Shown in pieces: positions 46,771 to 57,132 of a stretch of DNA of 64,000 nucleotides. The stretch spans positions 62,001 to 126,000 of the forward strand of contig QYAI01000048.1 in the NCBI GenBank assembly GCA_003988855.1. The letters are read 5' to 3'. Source of the stretch: Arachnopeziza araneosa (Eukaryota > Ascomycota > Leotiomycetes > Helotiales > Arachnopezizaceae). Numbering within the stretch: the first letter of the stretch is position 1; each line of letters starts with the position of its first letter. The notes under the pieces are model-generated. The model did not search any database, was not told the origin of the DNA, and saw only the letters and a program-made list of their open reading frames with translations. A program made the position numbers and the translations under genes.

Positions 46771-47103
46771 ATACCAGCCATCTCGATTCGCTCGCTGCAC
46801 ACGCCAACGAGTCGAGTCGAGGCGGACGTTGCTCTCCTCTCCTCTCTTCTTCGTTCTTGAACCTACGCTTTCAGGCGGCGCCTGCATGGAGACGATGCAG
46901 GTAGATGGATGGATGGAGGCAGGACTGCAGATATCTGCAGTGGGATCTGGTCTGTGTCTGGTCTGCGCCCTCTCTCTGTCTCTGTCTCCTTTCGCTCTCC
47001 CTGCACTGCGCTGCACGGCACTGCACACTGCACCCTGCACACACCGCACAGATGCAGAGGGCCGATGGACGCCTGAGATGTGTGTGGGGAGGAGAAGAAG
47101 AGA

Positions 47104-47252
47104 GAGATGATGAAGAAGAAGAAGAAGAAGAAGAGGGCTGGGCGGCCTAGAAGGGCAACCCGAGGCGCCGGAGGAGGAGGAGGAGGGGGGGGGTTGGCTG
47201 GTTGATGGTCAATGGTTGATAGTTGATGGTTGACGGTTGATGGTTGATGCTG
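47104..47252 (+). repeat. Cluster of simple repeats (GAA, GGA, GGTTGAT)
   Basis: GAAGAA-type units run at about 47108-47136, GGAGGA and a long G run at about 47168-47195, then seven-base GGTTGAT-like units with single-base variants at about 47205-47252. Confidence 0.8.
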
Positions 47253-48065
47253 CTGGTAGGTGATGGTGCTGCGTGATTGGGGCTCGGGTGCTGGAAAAAA
47301 AGAGGGGTAAGGCTAGCACCGCCAGGCGAGAGGGACAGGGCAGCCAGCGCCTTCGCTTACGGGCTGGCTAGTCTCGGTATTAGTGGGAGAGGGCAACACG
47401 GACGGTCTGACTGCACTTTCACTCTCCGTATTATTGACTCTCCTGACCCTCTTGCTTACACGTCCTCGCCTCAACCCAGTGCGTGGATGCAGACGGTGGA
47501 GTCTGTCTCCTCACCACCCCATCTCTTTCTTACATTCTCCTTTGAGGTATGGATACTCCGTCCGTCGACCAATGTCTCACAAACATCGGTGTCTCGAGCG
47601 GGTAGATCTCGCAGGATCGTCGTCTTACAACGCGTATGCATATGTCTTACCATGGGGTACGACCAACTACTCTGAATGGATGTGGATTCATTGATTTGTT
47701 TATCTTTTGCCTACTCCGTGCTCCTCCAAGCGACCCGAATCTATGTACAGTGCTGAAATATGTACCGGATGAATCAAATGAGACCAAGACTGCCAACATC
47801 CCCGGCTACGAGATCGTAAGTCATCCCATTCCCTTCCCACGCCGACCGGTTGTACTCCTCCCTTCCCTTCTCCTAGTTCGCCAAGCGCTTGTGGTCCGCC
47901 GCTAGCTCCCAAACTCCTCGTACATGTTTTGGTGCCATACACTACAGTGCCTCTCCACTCCGAGAGACGTGTTGCCGTTGAGTAGACCGTGAGAATAGTG
48001 AATCAGATCATCGCGCCGGCTTGATGGCCAGCGAGATTGATAGGTAGAATCAAATGTCAAGACAT

Positions 48066-48326
48066 TCACTCAATGACCTCCTCGCTCCAGTCACCCTCTC
48101 CAGCTCCGAGCTTGAGGAAACGGCGCTTTTGTCCCGAGGAGGAGGTAGAGCTCATGGAAGAGGAACGGCGGGCCTTGGCCTCGAGGAGCTCGGCTTCAGT
48201 GGGAGGAGCGACGATGGCCGTCTTGACGGGTGCGCTGGTGGCCGGTGCAAGAGAGAGGAAGTTGTGTGGGCGAGCGGCGGGGCCGGTGATGAGGTCCAGG
48301 AGTTGCTTGTCTTGTTGGGAAGTCAT
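48066..48326 (-). CDS. Small conserved-looking fungal protein (86 residues)
   Basis: Intronless minus-strand frame from ATG 48326 to TGA 48066. The start is supported by the context CAACCATGAC and by the upstream TATA-like element. The protein has a polar first half (MTSQQDKQLLDLI), an Ala-rich middle, then RRSSSMSSTSSSGQKRRFLKLGAG and a final GDWSEEVIE. The pattern of Ser-rich stretch, RRFLKLG, then an acidic Trp-containing end is one I associate with small, strongly expressed ascomycete proteins of unknown function. Codon choice is strongly C-ending, suggesting high expression. No signal peptide or membrane segment is present. Confidence 0.7.
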   Translation of the reverse strand: MTSQQDKQLLDLITGPAARPHNFLSLAPATSAPVKTAIVAPPTEAELLEAKARRSSSMSSTSSSGQKRRFLKLGAGEGDWSEEVIE

Positions 48327-48472
48327 GGTTGGTAATCTTTGAGAGGAGGCGAGATGGAGATGACGGAATCTGGGCTCGGAAGTTGCGGAGGTGAAGTTGA
48401 CGAGATGCTTCGAGTTGCAGAAATGGTTGTTGGAATGTGATGAAGGAGGGAGGAAGTGTCTGGAGGAGGGTG

Positions 48473-48486
48473 GCCTTTTTATGCTG
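48473..48486 (-). promoter_or_regulatory. TATA-like element of the 86-residue gene
   Basis: On the minus strand the sequence reads CAGCATAAAAAGGC, about 150 bases before the ATG at 48326. The gap between them is pyrimidine-rich on the coding strand, as in strongly expressed fungal genes. Confidence 0.4.
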
Positions 48487-49061
48487 ATAACTGTACCGCC
48501 TTGGTGAGCCTGTTTTGCAGAAAAAAAAAGTTGACTGGGTGTGTTGACTTGTTTTGCCCGTGTCTCCTCTGCTCCGTGGGGGGGGACTTCGGCGTAGGCG
48601 TAAGCTGGCTCTTCGGTTTTGGTGTGCGCGCCCTGATATGCAGCGAACATGCACACGTGTGCCTGTGATTGGTCGGCTGATGAGATAAAAGAGGCAGGAT
48701 TTGCATGTGTCATGAAAATTCGGATTGATTGACAATCAAGAGGAGCAGAGGGAAGGGCGGAAAAAAAGGGCCAACAATTGGGATAAGTAAACAGTGAATG
48801 ACGACGATGAAGCCATATTTCCCAAAGCAGTGAAATGGATTTGATAGACACGATAATAGCAGCCTCATCGAAGCACCGCTTGGCTCCGGGACGACCCTCG
48901 ACGGGCTGCTGATTGGGCGAAGGGGGTGAGGGAAGAGGAAAAGTCGGAAGCTCTTGGGTGCCAACCGAGCTGCCGAAGGAGGCGCCCAATCAAGGGCAAA
49001 CGGTGCGATGCCCGAAGCTGCCCACGTCTAGCCGTAGACTCCAAAAGCTGAGTCTGCTCTG

Positions 49062-49091
49062 CTCTCGTCTACTCTCGTCTGCTCTCGTCCA
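49062..49091 (+). repeat. 10-bp tandem repeat
   Basis: Three copies of CTCTCGTCTR-type decamers stand head to tail, with a further degenerate copy on the right. Confidence 0.8.
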
Positions 49092-49460
49092 CTCTCCATC
49101 TGTCTGAGATCTGCTCTCGCGTGTTAATCAGGTCTTGCATGGCGCGTTGATCGCATGAGACATGACTCGGCCTTGTCCGAAGACGTTCTCCAAGACACCG
49201 AGACAGATACTCCGTATGTTTGCTGCTTGTGACTGAGATTGGTACAGTACCCACCCCGAGATCTCCCTACAAACCCGGGGAAGCTGAGAGGCCTCAGAGA
49301 GATCTGAGCAATGTTGCGTCTAAGCGCTGCGCATCAACATCGAGACAAGTGATCCAAAAGGGCGCTCCATCTTGTCTTGAATCACATCTGGCAAGCAGAG
49401 ACGTGTTGGCAATTCGTGGATGGCCATGCCAATAACACAGCCAATGATGCGCCAACGGCA

Positions 49461-49488
49461 CTGCTGCTACCGCTGCTGCTGCTGCTGA
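49461..49488 (+). repeat. CTG trinucleotide repeat
   Basis: CTG units interrupted once by TACCG. No supported coding frame covers them. Confidence 0.8.
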
Positions 49489-50977
49489 AAGAACGAGCTA
49501 CTCGGTCTGGTAGGGCCTCGAGAGCTCAGCATCCCAATGGCCGGCAGATGAGCGGGTTAATTTCCCGTCGTTTGTTGCCTTTTCTTCGTGACACAAGTTA
49601 GCAACCTCTTCGCCACTTGTCGACTCACAGAGGATCTTCCTTTCAACCGCAGCAGCTCAGGGCCTCCCTTGGGGCAATCCAAGCAATCCGCGAGGCACGT
49701 GACCGAACCTGGCACCGCGCCGCTTCCTTCGGGTGCCTGGTCGGCCATATGGAGTCAGCGTCACTCGGTTGGTAAAGTTGGTGGTCGCGTGGAGGCCCCG
49801 TCTCCTATATACCGCCCTGAGATGTGTCCATGGCCTTGTCACGAGCAGCAGGATCCGTCGACATTGCATGGGACGGCGGTCCGGAGTCCGTAAACCGGCG
49901 AGCCAACTTGCGCTGGGCTGATTTTCCGCCCTTCTCAAGACGCTTCCATAACACAGACGCTACTTCACAAGTATCTTTTGCATGTCCTGTGGCGGCCGGA
50001 TATGTATGTCGTGACACGCGAATGCTGCCAAAAACCTTCCTATTTCCCGCTCCAAGCTCTGGATTTGCAACGCCTGCAGCTGGATGCCTGGACTCAACCC
50101 AAGCCTCCAAGAACGCATGCGAACCATGAAAATCCTTCAACCTTTTCATCTAGGGCTGGGCTTGATCCAAGGCTAAAAGGAGATTTTTTTCTTGACAACC
50201 ACCACTTTCGGGACCAGGGCTTCCATTCGACAAAGCAAACAGTAGGAGGTTCAGAGCATGGCCAACGAGCACCAATATCGACATTGCCTTGAAAAGGCTC
50301 GATCAGTCATTTTCCAATCCAACTCGTTTTTGACGCGGATTTGCAAGGTTTCTCGGTAATCAAGAAGGCTGTTGGTGGGGTGTTTCTCGACATCCCCGCT
50401 GTTGGTTTTTTCAACGGCGCTTAATTTCACGACAACATTCGCTCTCTCAATATAGTTCCTGTGCCAGAGCAAGGGTTTCCCGTCACATCTCTTATCGATA
50501 ATCTCTTGTCTGGACGGAAAGGTTGTCGATCCTGAGAAACGTGCGCATGGCTTCTGCTTTCGAGATGCATTTGCAGCCGACGTGTGGTGTAGGATGCTCT
50601 TCATGATTACACCTTGCAACTGTTCGCCCTTGACGTCGGGATCTTGCACCATTGAGCTCGTGTCCTCACGGGAGGATAATTTCAATTCGTTTGCCTTCCA
50701 TTTCCGGCTCTCTCGCAACGATCAAGCCGTCAAAGGTAGTGTTATCGAGTTGAAGGGTGTCTAACTCGAGCTCTCAGGTGTGGAACGGGACAAGGGTTCA
50801 GCAGACAACCATTACTCCTTTTGAACGGACTGTAATTTCTTGGAGAGAGACTATAGAAGTAGCCTTGAAACGGTATGACGATAATTATACAAGCGAATTC
50901 CTAGCCTTTGGTTCAAGGTCTTCCGCTGTGTTGTCGATCAGTGCATGCAGGGCTAGTCCATCGCTTGCTAAATCGTT

Positions 50978-51000
50978 CATGCTCATGCTCATGCTCATGC
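50978..51000 (+). repeat. 6-bp tandem repeat (CATGCT)
   Basis: Nearly four copies of CATGCT in a row, outside any gene I can support. Confidence 0.85.
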
Positions 51001-52638
51001 GGAGGCTCAAAAAGTGATAGTGACGCGGTCGTTATACGACCGCCGGCTAGCAAAAGCCACAAGCTACGGCATCCCGCACAAGTGGTGTTCTATATGTAAC
51101 TTTGGAGAGATTAAGAGGAGGTTCCTTGCGGAGCTCTTCCATCCAACACATGGGTATTTTCACGCTTGCGTGAGAGGATTTTGTTAATCCGATAAGAGCC
51201 CGAACGTGGAAGGGCCGTTTCTGAGCTTTCACAGAGTTGGCTGGCCATGGATAGAGGTATTCGTGGAGAGCAGACCAAAACAGAGAAAGTTGCGGATACT
51301 ACCGCGGAAACGCAGCTCAGGGAACCTGCGTCGTGGGCGTCGTATGTGTGCCAATGACCGAGGATCAGGCAGGTTATGTCCGGGCAGCTGCACCTGCCTA
51401 ATCCTCGATGTTGTAAGGCAAAGGGAGACTACACGATAGCCGTTGAAATTGTTGGTTATTCAGGCAGCATTGCCAATTGGAACGGCATTCGAAGAGGTAA
51501 GGAGAAGTTTGGGGGCGTGGACTAGGATAAAATCCAAGCCAGAAACGCACGCCTGTCGGCTGACGCAAACCTTCTCTCGTACGAGCAGCACAGAAAATAA
51601 TATTTGTTATTTGCCCAGACTCATCTCGTGTACAGGTTGGGAGGTCTGTGAATGGCAACGGTCTAAGCTCTCTCGCCCGGGAGGTTCGAGGACGTCGTAT
51701 AATTAATCAGGAATTCTTTCTAGAATCCAAATCCCTCATGGCATCCTAGTCCATGCTGTGAGCCGCCACCTCGAATCGGAATGTCGCCATCCATTGGTTT
51801 TTGATCTGATACCCGTTGCAGTGTCGCACATTTCCGCTCCCCCCTCTGGCCTGGCAAAGCATCATGGACAATGCCAATAATACTGACCTCCAGCGCATCC
51901 AAAGTCAACTTATGCACAATAGCGGAGCATCCCGTGGCGTAGGCTTACCGTTTGCGGTTTGGACGCTGGAAACCTTGCGACACTCTGCCACCATTTTTCC
52001 ACCAAGGCACCAATCTGAGAGAGCCTAGGCGAGACCCCCCGCCCGCTCATACCTTGTCAGTTATATTGAATATGACCCTGTCTGCCCTACCTTTATGTCC
52101 TGCTCCTGATCCTGAACGTGGATGTTGAAAGTTGCTCCTGTTGGCAAGAGGAGCTAGGAGCGCCGTGTGGGATATCTCAATGGATTCTCCTCTTTAATCC
52201 ATCACATTACGGATTGCAAACGCCAACAGGACACAGGCAGCTCATCCAACCAGCAATATTACTTCTCTTGTATCGTCGTGTTGCTTTCCATGGCCGCAAA
52301 CAACACTTACATTAACCTGAGCAGACCAAACCATACCCTCGGAATGGTGTGACTGTCCTATAAAGCAGCTTACCGACGCTGATGATTCCTGAGATTCAGA
52401 GACGCCGTCTTATACTCCCACATCGCCGAACACCTGGAATATCATTCAAAAGAGTCCGTCTCGACAATCCCCTTTAGCTTACTGTCTCATCTCACCATCT
52501 CAGGAGGTAAGGGCCGTGTATGGAGGAAGAGAAACAGAAACTAAACCTACTCCAGATTTCGTTCCATTCAACACATTCATTCGGAATTTGAGGACCTAGA
52601 GCAGATCTCCTCAACCCAGTGCTTAGAACCTTGTCAAC

Positions 52639-52806
52639 ATGTGTAACTTGTATTACATTTACTTCAAGTGCGGTGATATGGAGACTCAGTTGGCCTTATG
52701 CTCGAGGGCTACCGCAAGAAAGGGCAAAGTTCCATGTACAGGAAGCAGTTTGAGGACACAGACCCGTCATCCCGAGTATAACTGCGATAGTTGTGATGGT
52801 AGTTAA
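52639..52806 (+). CDS. Small Cys-rich protein of the fungal MC-x-KCG type
   Basis: Frame of 55 residues from ATG 52639 to TAA 52804-52806. It starts MCNLYYIYFKCGDMETQ, continues with a LCSRATARKGKVPC segment and ends NCDSCDGS. The arrangement M-C near the start, a K-C-G about nine residues later, a C-S/A-x in the middle and a final C-x2-C resembles a common class of short, uncharacterised Pezizomycotina proteins that I recall with the same spacing. Zinc binding is inferred from the Cys pattern. A donor-like ggtagtt at the end (TGTGATG|GTAGTT) allows a second exon. The call rests on pattern alone in an otherwise empty region. Confidence 0.45.
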   Translation: MCNLYYIYFKCGDMETQLALCSRATARKGKVPCTGSSLRTQTRHPEYNCDSCDGS

Positions 52807-54709
52807 GATTGCTAGTAAGTTAATCGGCCGATCAACGAGAAATTGTGACTGATGTTCTTCAAGTTCACTGTTGCTCCTCTCCGCTCAGTGCTGGTCATCA
52901 ATTAGGAGATAATATACGGCTATTTTTAGCTTTACTGGTCGCGGAAAATTCTAGGTCTCGTTAGGTCCTCCTAATCATCTCTTTCAGGATGGTCAGGAGG
53001 TGTGCTAGGAATAGATTCACTGGTGTTAAATTCTTGATCTTGATGTTTTGGGGTTGATTCGAGCTATGTAACCACTCTCGGCTTGAAGAATAGTAACAAT
53101 ATAACATTGTTTTCTGTTACACTCATAATTTCACTCCTGCATCGCTAGCCACATATTTCAAGATAGCTTCAACTGCTGGTTGAGTTCTGCGTATCGAATG
53201 ATATCTGTATGACAGTCATGGTGGCGAATAGTGAGTTGTTATGCTCTACATCTCGACAAGGCTGTAAGGGTGGACTTCGTCCCTTCACCTCCCGTGGCAC
53301 CTGGTAACACTTGGCAAGAAATACATAGGCGGGAGAAGTCGCCTAAAGAAGAATTGCCGTCCCTCCCGCAGGAGATGCCTTGTTGTGCCGTGGAGGCGCA
53401 GGATCTACGGACAGACCCGTTCTACAACATGCCGTACCAAACCAACACCTGAGCAAACAGGTGGCTTTAGAGAATAGGATAGTTAGCAATATAAAATCCG
53501 TTGAAGTGGAATCGATTCCAAGTCAAAGCTAGCAGAGGGGGGGTTCTTGAGAATCTCGACGTTGACGGACAGGTGTCGGCCCTAAGTGCTAGGTGCTGAT
53601 CCTCTTGCTGCTGCATGCAGACGGGAGTTATCATGTGATGGACGCCCGAGAGGCTTTGTTGGTTTTCACCACCCTGCCGTCCGTGTTTATCTGTGCTTCC
53701 AGGCTGAACGGAAATGAGCATCTCAGCATCATCCCTATGTACGGACAACCATCCTGTGTTGGTACGTGACGAAAGCCAACATCTTGAAAGGGTTGCGGAG
53801 GGATCAGATATGCCACGGATACAGCTCTTCCGAATGGCAGCTCTTCGGTGCTTCTGAGGAGTTCTTGGTCGATGTGAGATAGATCTGACCCGAAATCCAG
53901 CGATCGATAGAGCGATCAGACAGAGGCCGTCGGCCAACAAGCGTGTCATTTTGAAAGATTGTCCGATAAACTGATCGATAAAGGCCCGGTTGCAGAATGG
54001 GACGCATTCGCAGACTTGTCAGCGTCAGTGGACTTGACAGCGGAAGATTAGCCGTTCCCGTGGCTTCGATGGTTGACATGGAGCGGTGACATCTGCAGTG
54101 GTAGGTGATACGGACGGAAGCGTTGCTGCATATTACCCTGGCACAGAGACGGTAGTGGCGCGTAATCGTCTGTCTGTATGATCATTCATCTCACAGCAAA
54201 CGATGCGCTGATTTGTTGGCAAAATGAACAAACAGCAACTGAGCAGGCGCGGGATGCGATTGGTAGGACGCTGAGATTTCGATAAAAATAGACCATGCCG
54301 AGAATGGAAATCATGGCGTCTTTCCTTTTTCATAGTGCAGAAGGACCTCCACAGCGAGACAGCTTTCTCATCAGCCTGCCCCCTCCAGCTCTTGTGGCAA
54401 CGATGGTATCGTCAAAGACTCGTTCTGGTTAAGGAAACGGTATTGTAGGCAATAAAAGATGGACTTGGATACAAGTTTTGGTTTCGCGATTAAAAAGTAC
54501 ATGTGGGAAAAGGAAGAGGTTGGATGAACAATGAAAGCACAGAATCAATGGAGACATTTCGCTTAGCCTTGGGTTCTACGGTCTCACAGTCTGCCTTGCT
54601 GCTTTAAGAATGTGATAGCATTCCAACCTCACAACAGCAAACTCAGCACCAATAACCTCAATGGTCCAGCATCCTCACACTCTTGTTGAGTAATTCCCTC
54701 AGCGCTTAG
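52807..54709. other. Gene-poor region upstream of mdm12
   Basis: About 1.9 kb. Short frames at 53231-54333 carry no motif. The last 300 bases form the mdm12 promoter. Confidence 0.45.
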
Positions 54710-55951
54710 ATGTCTATCGATCTCAACTGGGAGACTCTAATTACGGGACCAGATGGCCGCGTCTTAGCAGAGAAGATACGAGACTTTGTCCATGACAAGT
54801 TTCAAACGGTACAACTGCCACGATTTCTCAAGGCTGTCAACGTCCACGCCTTTGACTTAGGCTCCGTTGCTCCCGAAATTGAGATCAAAGACATATGTGA
54901 CCCCTTACCAGACTTTTATGAAGAGACCGAGGACGACTTGGAAGATGAGGAAGAGACATATGTGACAGATAGTTTCAAATCAAGAGATTCTGATCAAGAG
55001 ACTTTGCGAGAAAGGCGAAGAACAGATCGAGATGAGAGGACAAATAACTCCTCGCATTCCATGCATTCAACCCCTTTCATTGACACAAGATTGCTTGGCT
55101 TAAGATCGATGCAAAGTCCGACCGATGTGGGAAACCATTTCTTAGGTGTCAATACACCAGGCATTTCGGGTGGAACATCCAACTTGAACTACTTTCATTC
55201 GCAATTAGCCACCGGACTTTCAGGAACACAGACTCCTCTAGCTGCTGTAGCGGGTGCTCATCTCCCAAGTGGCTGGCTAGATCATTCATATATACCACCG
55301 GCAAACAGCAGAGGTCATCGCTACACGGAAAGTGGAAGTTCTCTTTCTCCACCACCTACAGCGGACTCTACAAACAATCCGAATCTGCGTGAGAAGGCGA
55401 GCATCTCAACGTTGGCAACATCGGCAAATGCCACCAGACCACACACACGTGATGGACATGCAGATGACATTGTTGATGAGGACCCAATCTCACCCCCTCG
55501 ACGTTTCCGAGAACAGAGAATCGAAGATGTCCAGACTGTCTTCCGTGTCAAGTATTCTGGAGACATCAAATTATCCCTCACAGCTGAGATCTTACTTGAC
55601 TATCCCATGCCGAGCTTTGTAGGAATTCCCGTCAAGTTAAACATCACTGGACTATCGTTTGACGGAGTGGCTGTTCTAGCATACATCAGAAAGAGAGCCC
55701 ATTTTTGCTTTCTCTCACCAGAAGATTCGCATGCTGCGATAAGCGCTGATGGTCCTAAAGAGGTAACCGGTGGCATGAAGATGGGTGGGCTTTTACACGA
55801 GATCAAAGTTGAGAGTGAAATTGGGCAGAGGGAAAATGGCAAACAAGTTCTCAAGAACGTTGGGAAAGTTGAAAAGTTTGTATTGGAGCAAGTCAGACGC
55901 ATTTTCGAGGACGAATTTGTGTATCCAAGTTTCTGGACTTTCTTAATTTAG
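54710..55951 (+). CDS. mdm12: Mdm12, ERMES subunit with SMP lipid-binding domain
   Basis: Intronless gene of 413 residues. The N terminus MSIDLNWETL and LPRFLKAVNVHAFDLGSVAPEIEIKDICDPLPDFY is the classic Mdm12 start, the first half of the SMP domain. After a long low-complexity insert, the second half resumes with VFRVKYSGDIKLSLTAEILLDYPMPSFVGIPVKLNITGLSFDGVAV and ends with VEKFVLEQVRRIFEDEFVYPSFWTFLI. Mdm12 sits with Mmm1, Mdm34 and Mdm10 at endoplasmic reticulum-mitochondria contacts and carries phospholipids between membranes. The long acidic, Ser/Thr-rich insert is typical of filamentous ascomycetes. The gene faces vps28 across 207 bases. Confidence 0.97.
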   Translation: MSIDLNWETLITGPDGRVLAEKIRDFVHDKFQTVQLPRFLKAVNVHAFDLGSVAPEIEIKDICDPLPDFYEETEDDLEDEEETYVTDSFKSRDSDQETLRERRRTDRDERTNNSSHSMHSTPFIDTRLLGLRSMQSPTDVGNHFLGVNTPGISGGTSNLNYFHSQLATGLSGTQTPLAAVAGAHLPSGWLDHSYIPPANSRGHRYTESGSSLSPPPTADSTNNPNLREKASISTLATSANATRPHTRDGHADDIVDEDPISPPRRFREQRIEDVQTVFRVKYSGDIKLSLTAEILLDYPMPSFVGIPVKLNITGLSFDGVAVLAYIRKRAHFCFLSPEDSHAAISADGPKEVTGGMKMGGLLHEIKVESEIGQRENGKQVLKNVGKVEKFVLEQVRRIFEDEFVYPSFWTFLI

Positions 55952-56158
55952 AACCAGCATTCTCCATCAGAGACAAATCTAGACAAGTTTAGATTAGCTT
56001 TTACGTCAGTCTTGAATGTTCTTAAATTACGTCTGCTTCGAGACAGCATAATACTATCAAGGTCGAAGTACCGAGTTCGAATTTGACATTGACCACTTCC
56101 AAAACGCCATCGCTATGCTTAAAATGTTCGACACATGTCCCCAACCAATTTTAGATGC

Positions 56159-56956
56159 TTATTTCAAGGTAGCCTTAAATCCTTGATATGCGGTGTTCAT
56201 GTCTAACTCCAGCTCCCTCGCTTGATCTCCACTGACTTGTTCCGTCACTTTCATCTGGTTCAGTGCTATCAGCCATTGTACAATTTTACCCCTCCCTTCG
56301 AAATCCCTATCCGTGACCTTGTTAACACTCTGTATCACATCCGAGAGGAGAGGGTGGAGTTGGTCCTTTGCCAGCAATCCCAGCTTCAACGCATCAATAA
56401 AAGTGATGAAATCTTGTGTCGCCTCTAATATCAATGTCCCGTTTGTGCTGCTTTGTCCTGATGTCGATGTGTTCATTGATGGCGCCGTCACCGTACTGGG
56501 CATGCCAATTCGAATTCGTTCTGTGGCTCGAGGAACTTCCATCTAGGATAGTGAGTTTATTTTTCTATGAGAACCGCAGGTACGTACATCCCATTCATTC
56601 TTGAACGTTTCGAGGTCCACGAATTCTCGAGCTACAACTTCATCCGTAAGGATGGCTTTGTATTGCTTCAATAGTCGATCACATATTTCGGTATAGTCCG
56701 ATTCCGCTATTGCATCTTTAAGATACGCCTTCTCAATTTCGTCGAGTGTGATTATGATACTAAAGACCTCTGCCAATGAATCTTGGAGATCTCGTTCCGC
56801 TCGAGTTTCCGTGAGTTTGACTTCCTGAAAAGGTTGATTAATATTGCCTCGAGTTCTGCGTAGCTCTCTTACCTCGTCAAGGTTTATAGTCGCCCCAACC
56901 GGATGCGGAACATAACTATGAGGTGTCGGCGCATACGGCTGTCGAGGTTGGTACAT
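56159..56956 (-). CDS. vps28: Vps28, ESCRT-I subunit
   Basis: Two minus-strand exons (56956-56588, 56542-56159; 45-base intron) encode 250 residues. The N-terminal part NLDEVRELRRTR, then DLQDSLAEVFSIIITLDEIEKAYLKDAI and YTEICDRLLKQYKAIL, matches the Vps28 core that binds Vps23 and Vps37. The C-terminal four-helix domain is seen in FITFIDALKLGLLAKDQLHPLLSDV and WLIALNQMKVTEQVS. ESCRT-I sorts ubiquitinated membrane proteins into multivesicular bodies. The exon junction falls between the acidic linker FKNEWD and MEVPRATERI. Confidence 0.96.
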
Positions 56957-57132
56957 TTTCCTAAATGATGTCCAAATTTAAAAAAGGTGCCTGGTGGGAT
57001 AAAGCTGTTGATAACCAAGTCCCACTCACACCGCCTTCCTTATCAAGTTTAGCGCGGCGATAGCTGAAAAATAAATCTCCAACTATTCCCAGGCTGATAT
57101 TCTGTCTCTCAATCTAACCAGACGACATCAAA
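56957..57132. promoter_or_regulatory. Short bidirectional promoter between vps28 and noc2
   Basis: Only 176 bases separate the two start codons, so both promoters overlap here. No clear TATA box is seen. Confidence 0.45.

Larger units (their letters stand above)
45788..48065. other. Gene-poor region with simple repeats
   Basis: About 2.3 kb. Frames such as 46505-47110 read through low-complexity DNA and are not credible proteins. The right half is rich in CT, GAA, GGA and GGTTGAT repeats (listed separately). It may hold long regulatory DNA or untranslated leaders. Confidence 0.45.
48487..52638. other. Long gene-poor region
   Basis: About 4.2 kb with many short overlapping frames on both strands, none with a family motif, a plausible intron pattern or protein-like composition. 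It contains short tandem repeats (listed separately). I see no transposase, reverse transcriptase or terminal repeats by eye. Confidence 0.45.

Noticed and set aside
46505..47110. A 201-codon plus-strand frame through the repeat-rich region
   Set aside because: It reads through CT and decamer repeats, giving Ser/Leu and Arg-rich runs, and an equally long frame exists on the other strand.
48327..48989. Upstream in-frame extension of the 86-residue gene to a 307-codon frame
   Set aside because: The extension crosses the TATA-like element and pyrimidine-rich leader and has no motif; the ATG at 48326 has a good context.
48990..52600. A decayed transposon
   Set aside because: No transposase-like or polymerase-like fragments, terminal repeats or strongly AT-skewed RIP-like sequence could be seen by eye; a repeat-library search would decide.
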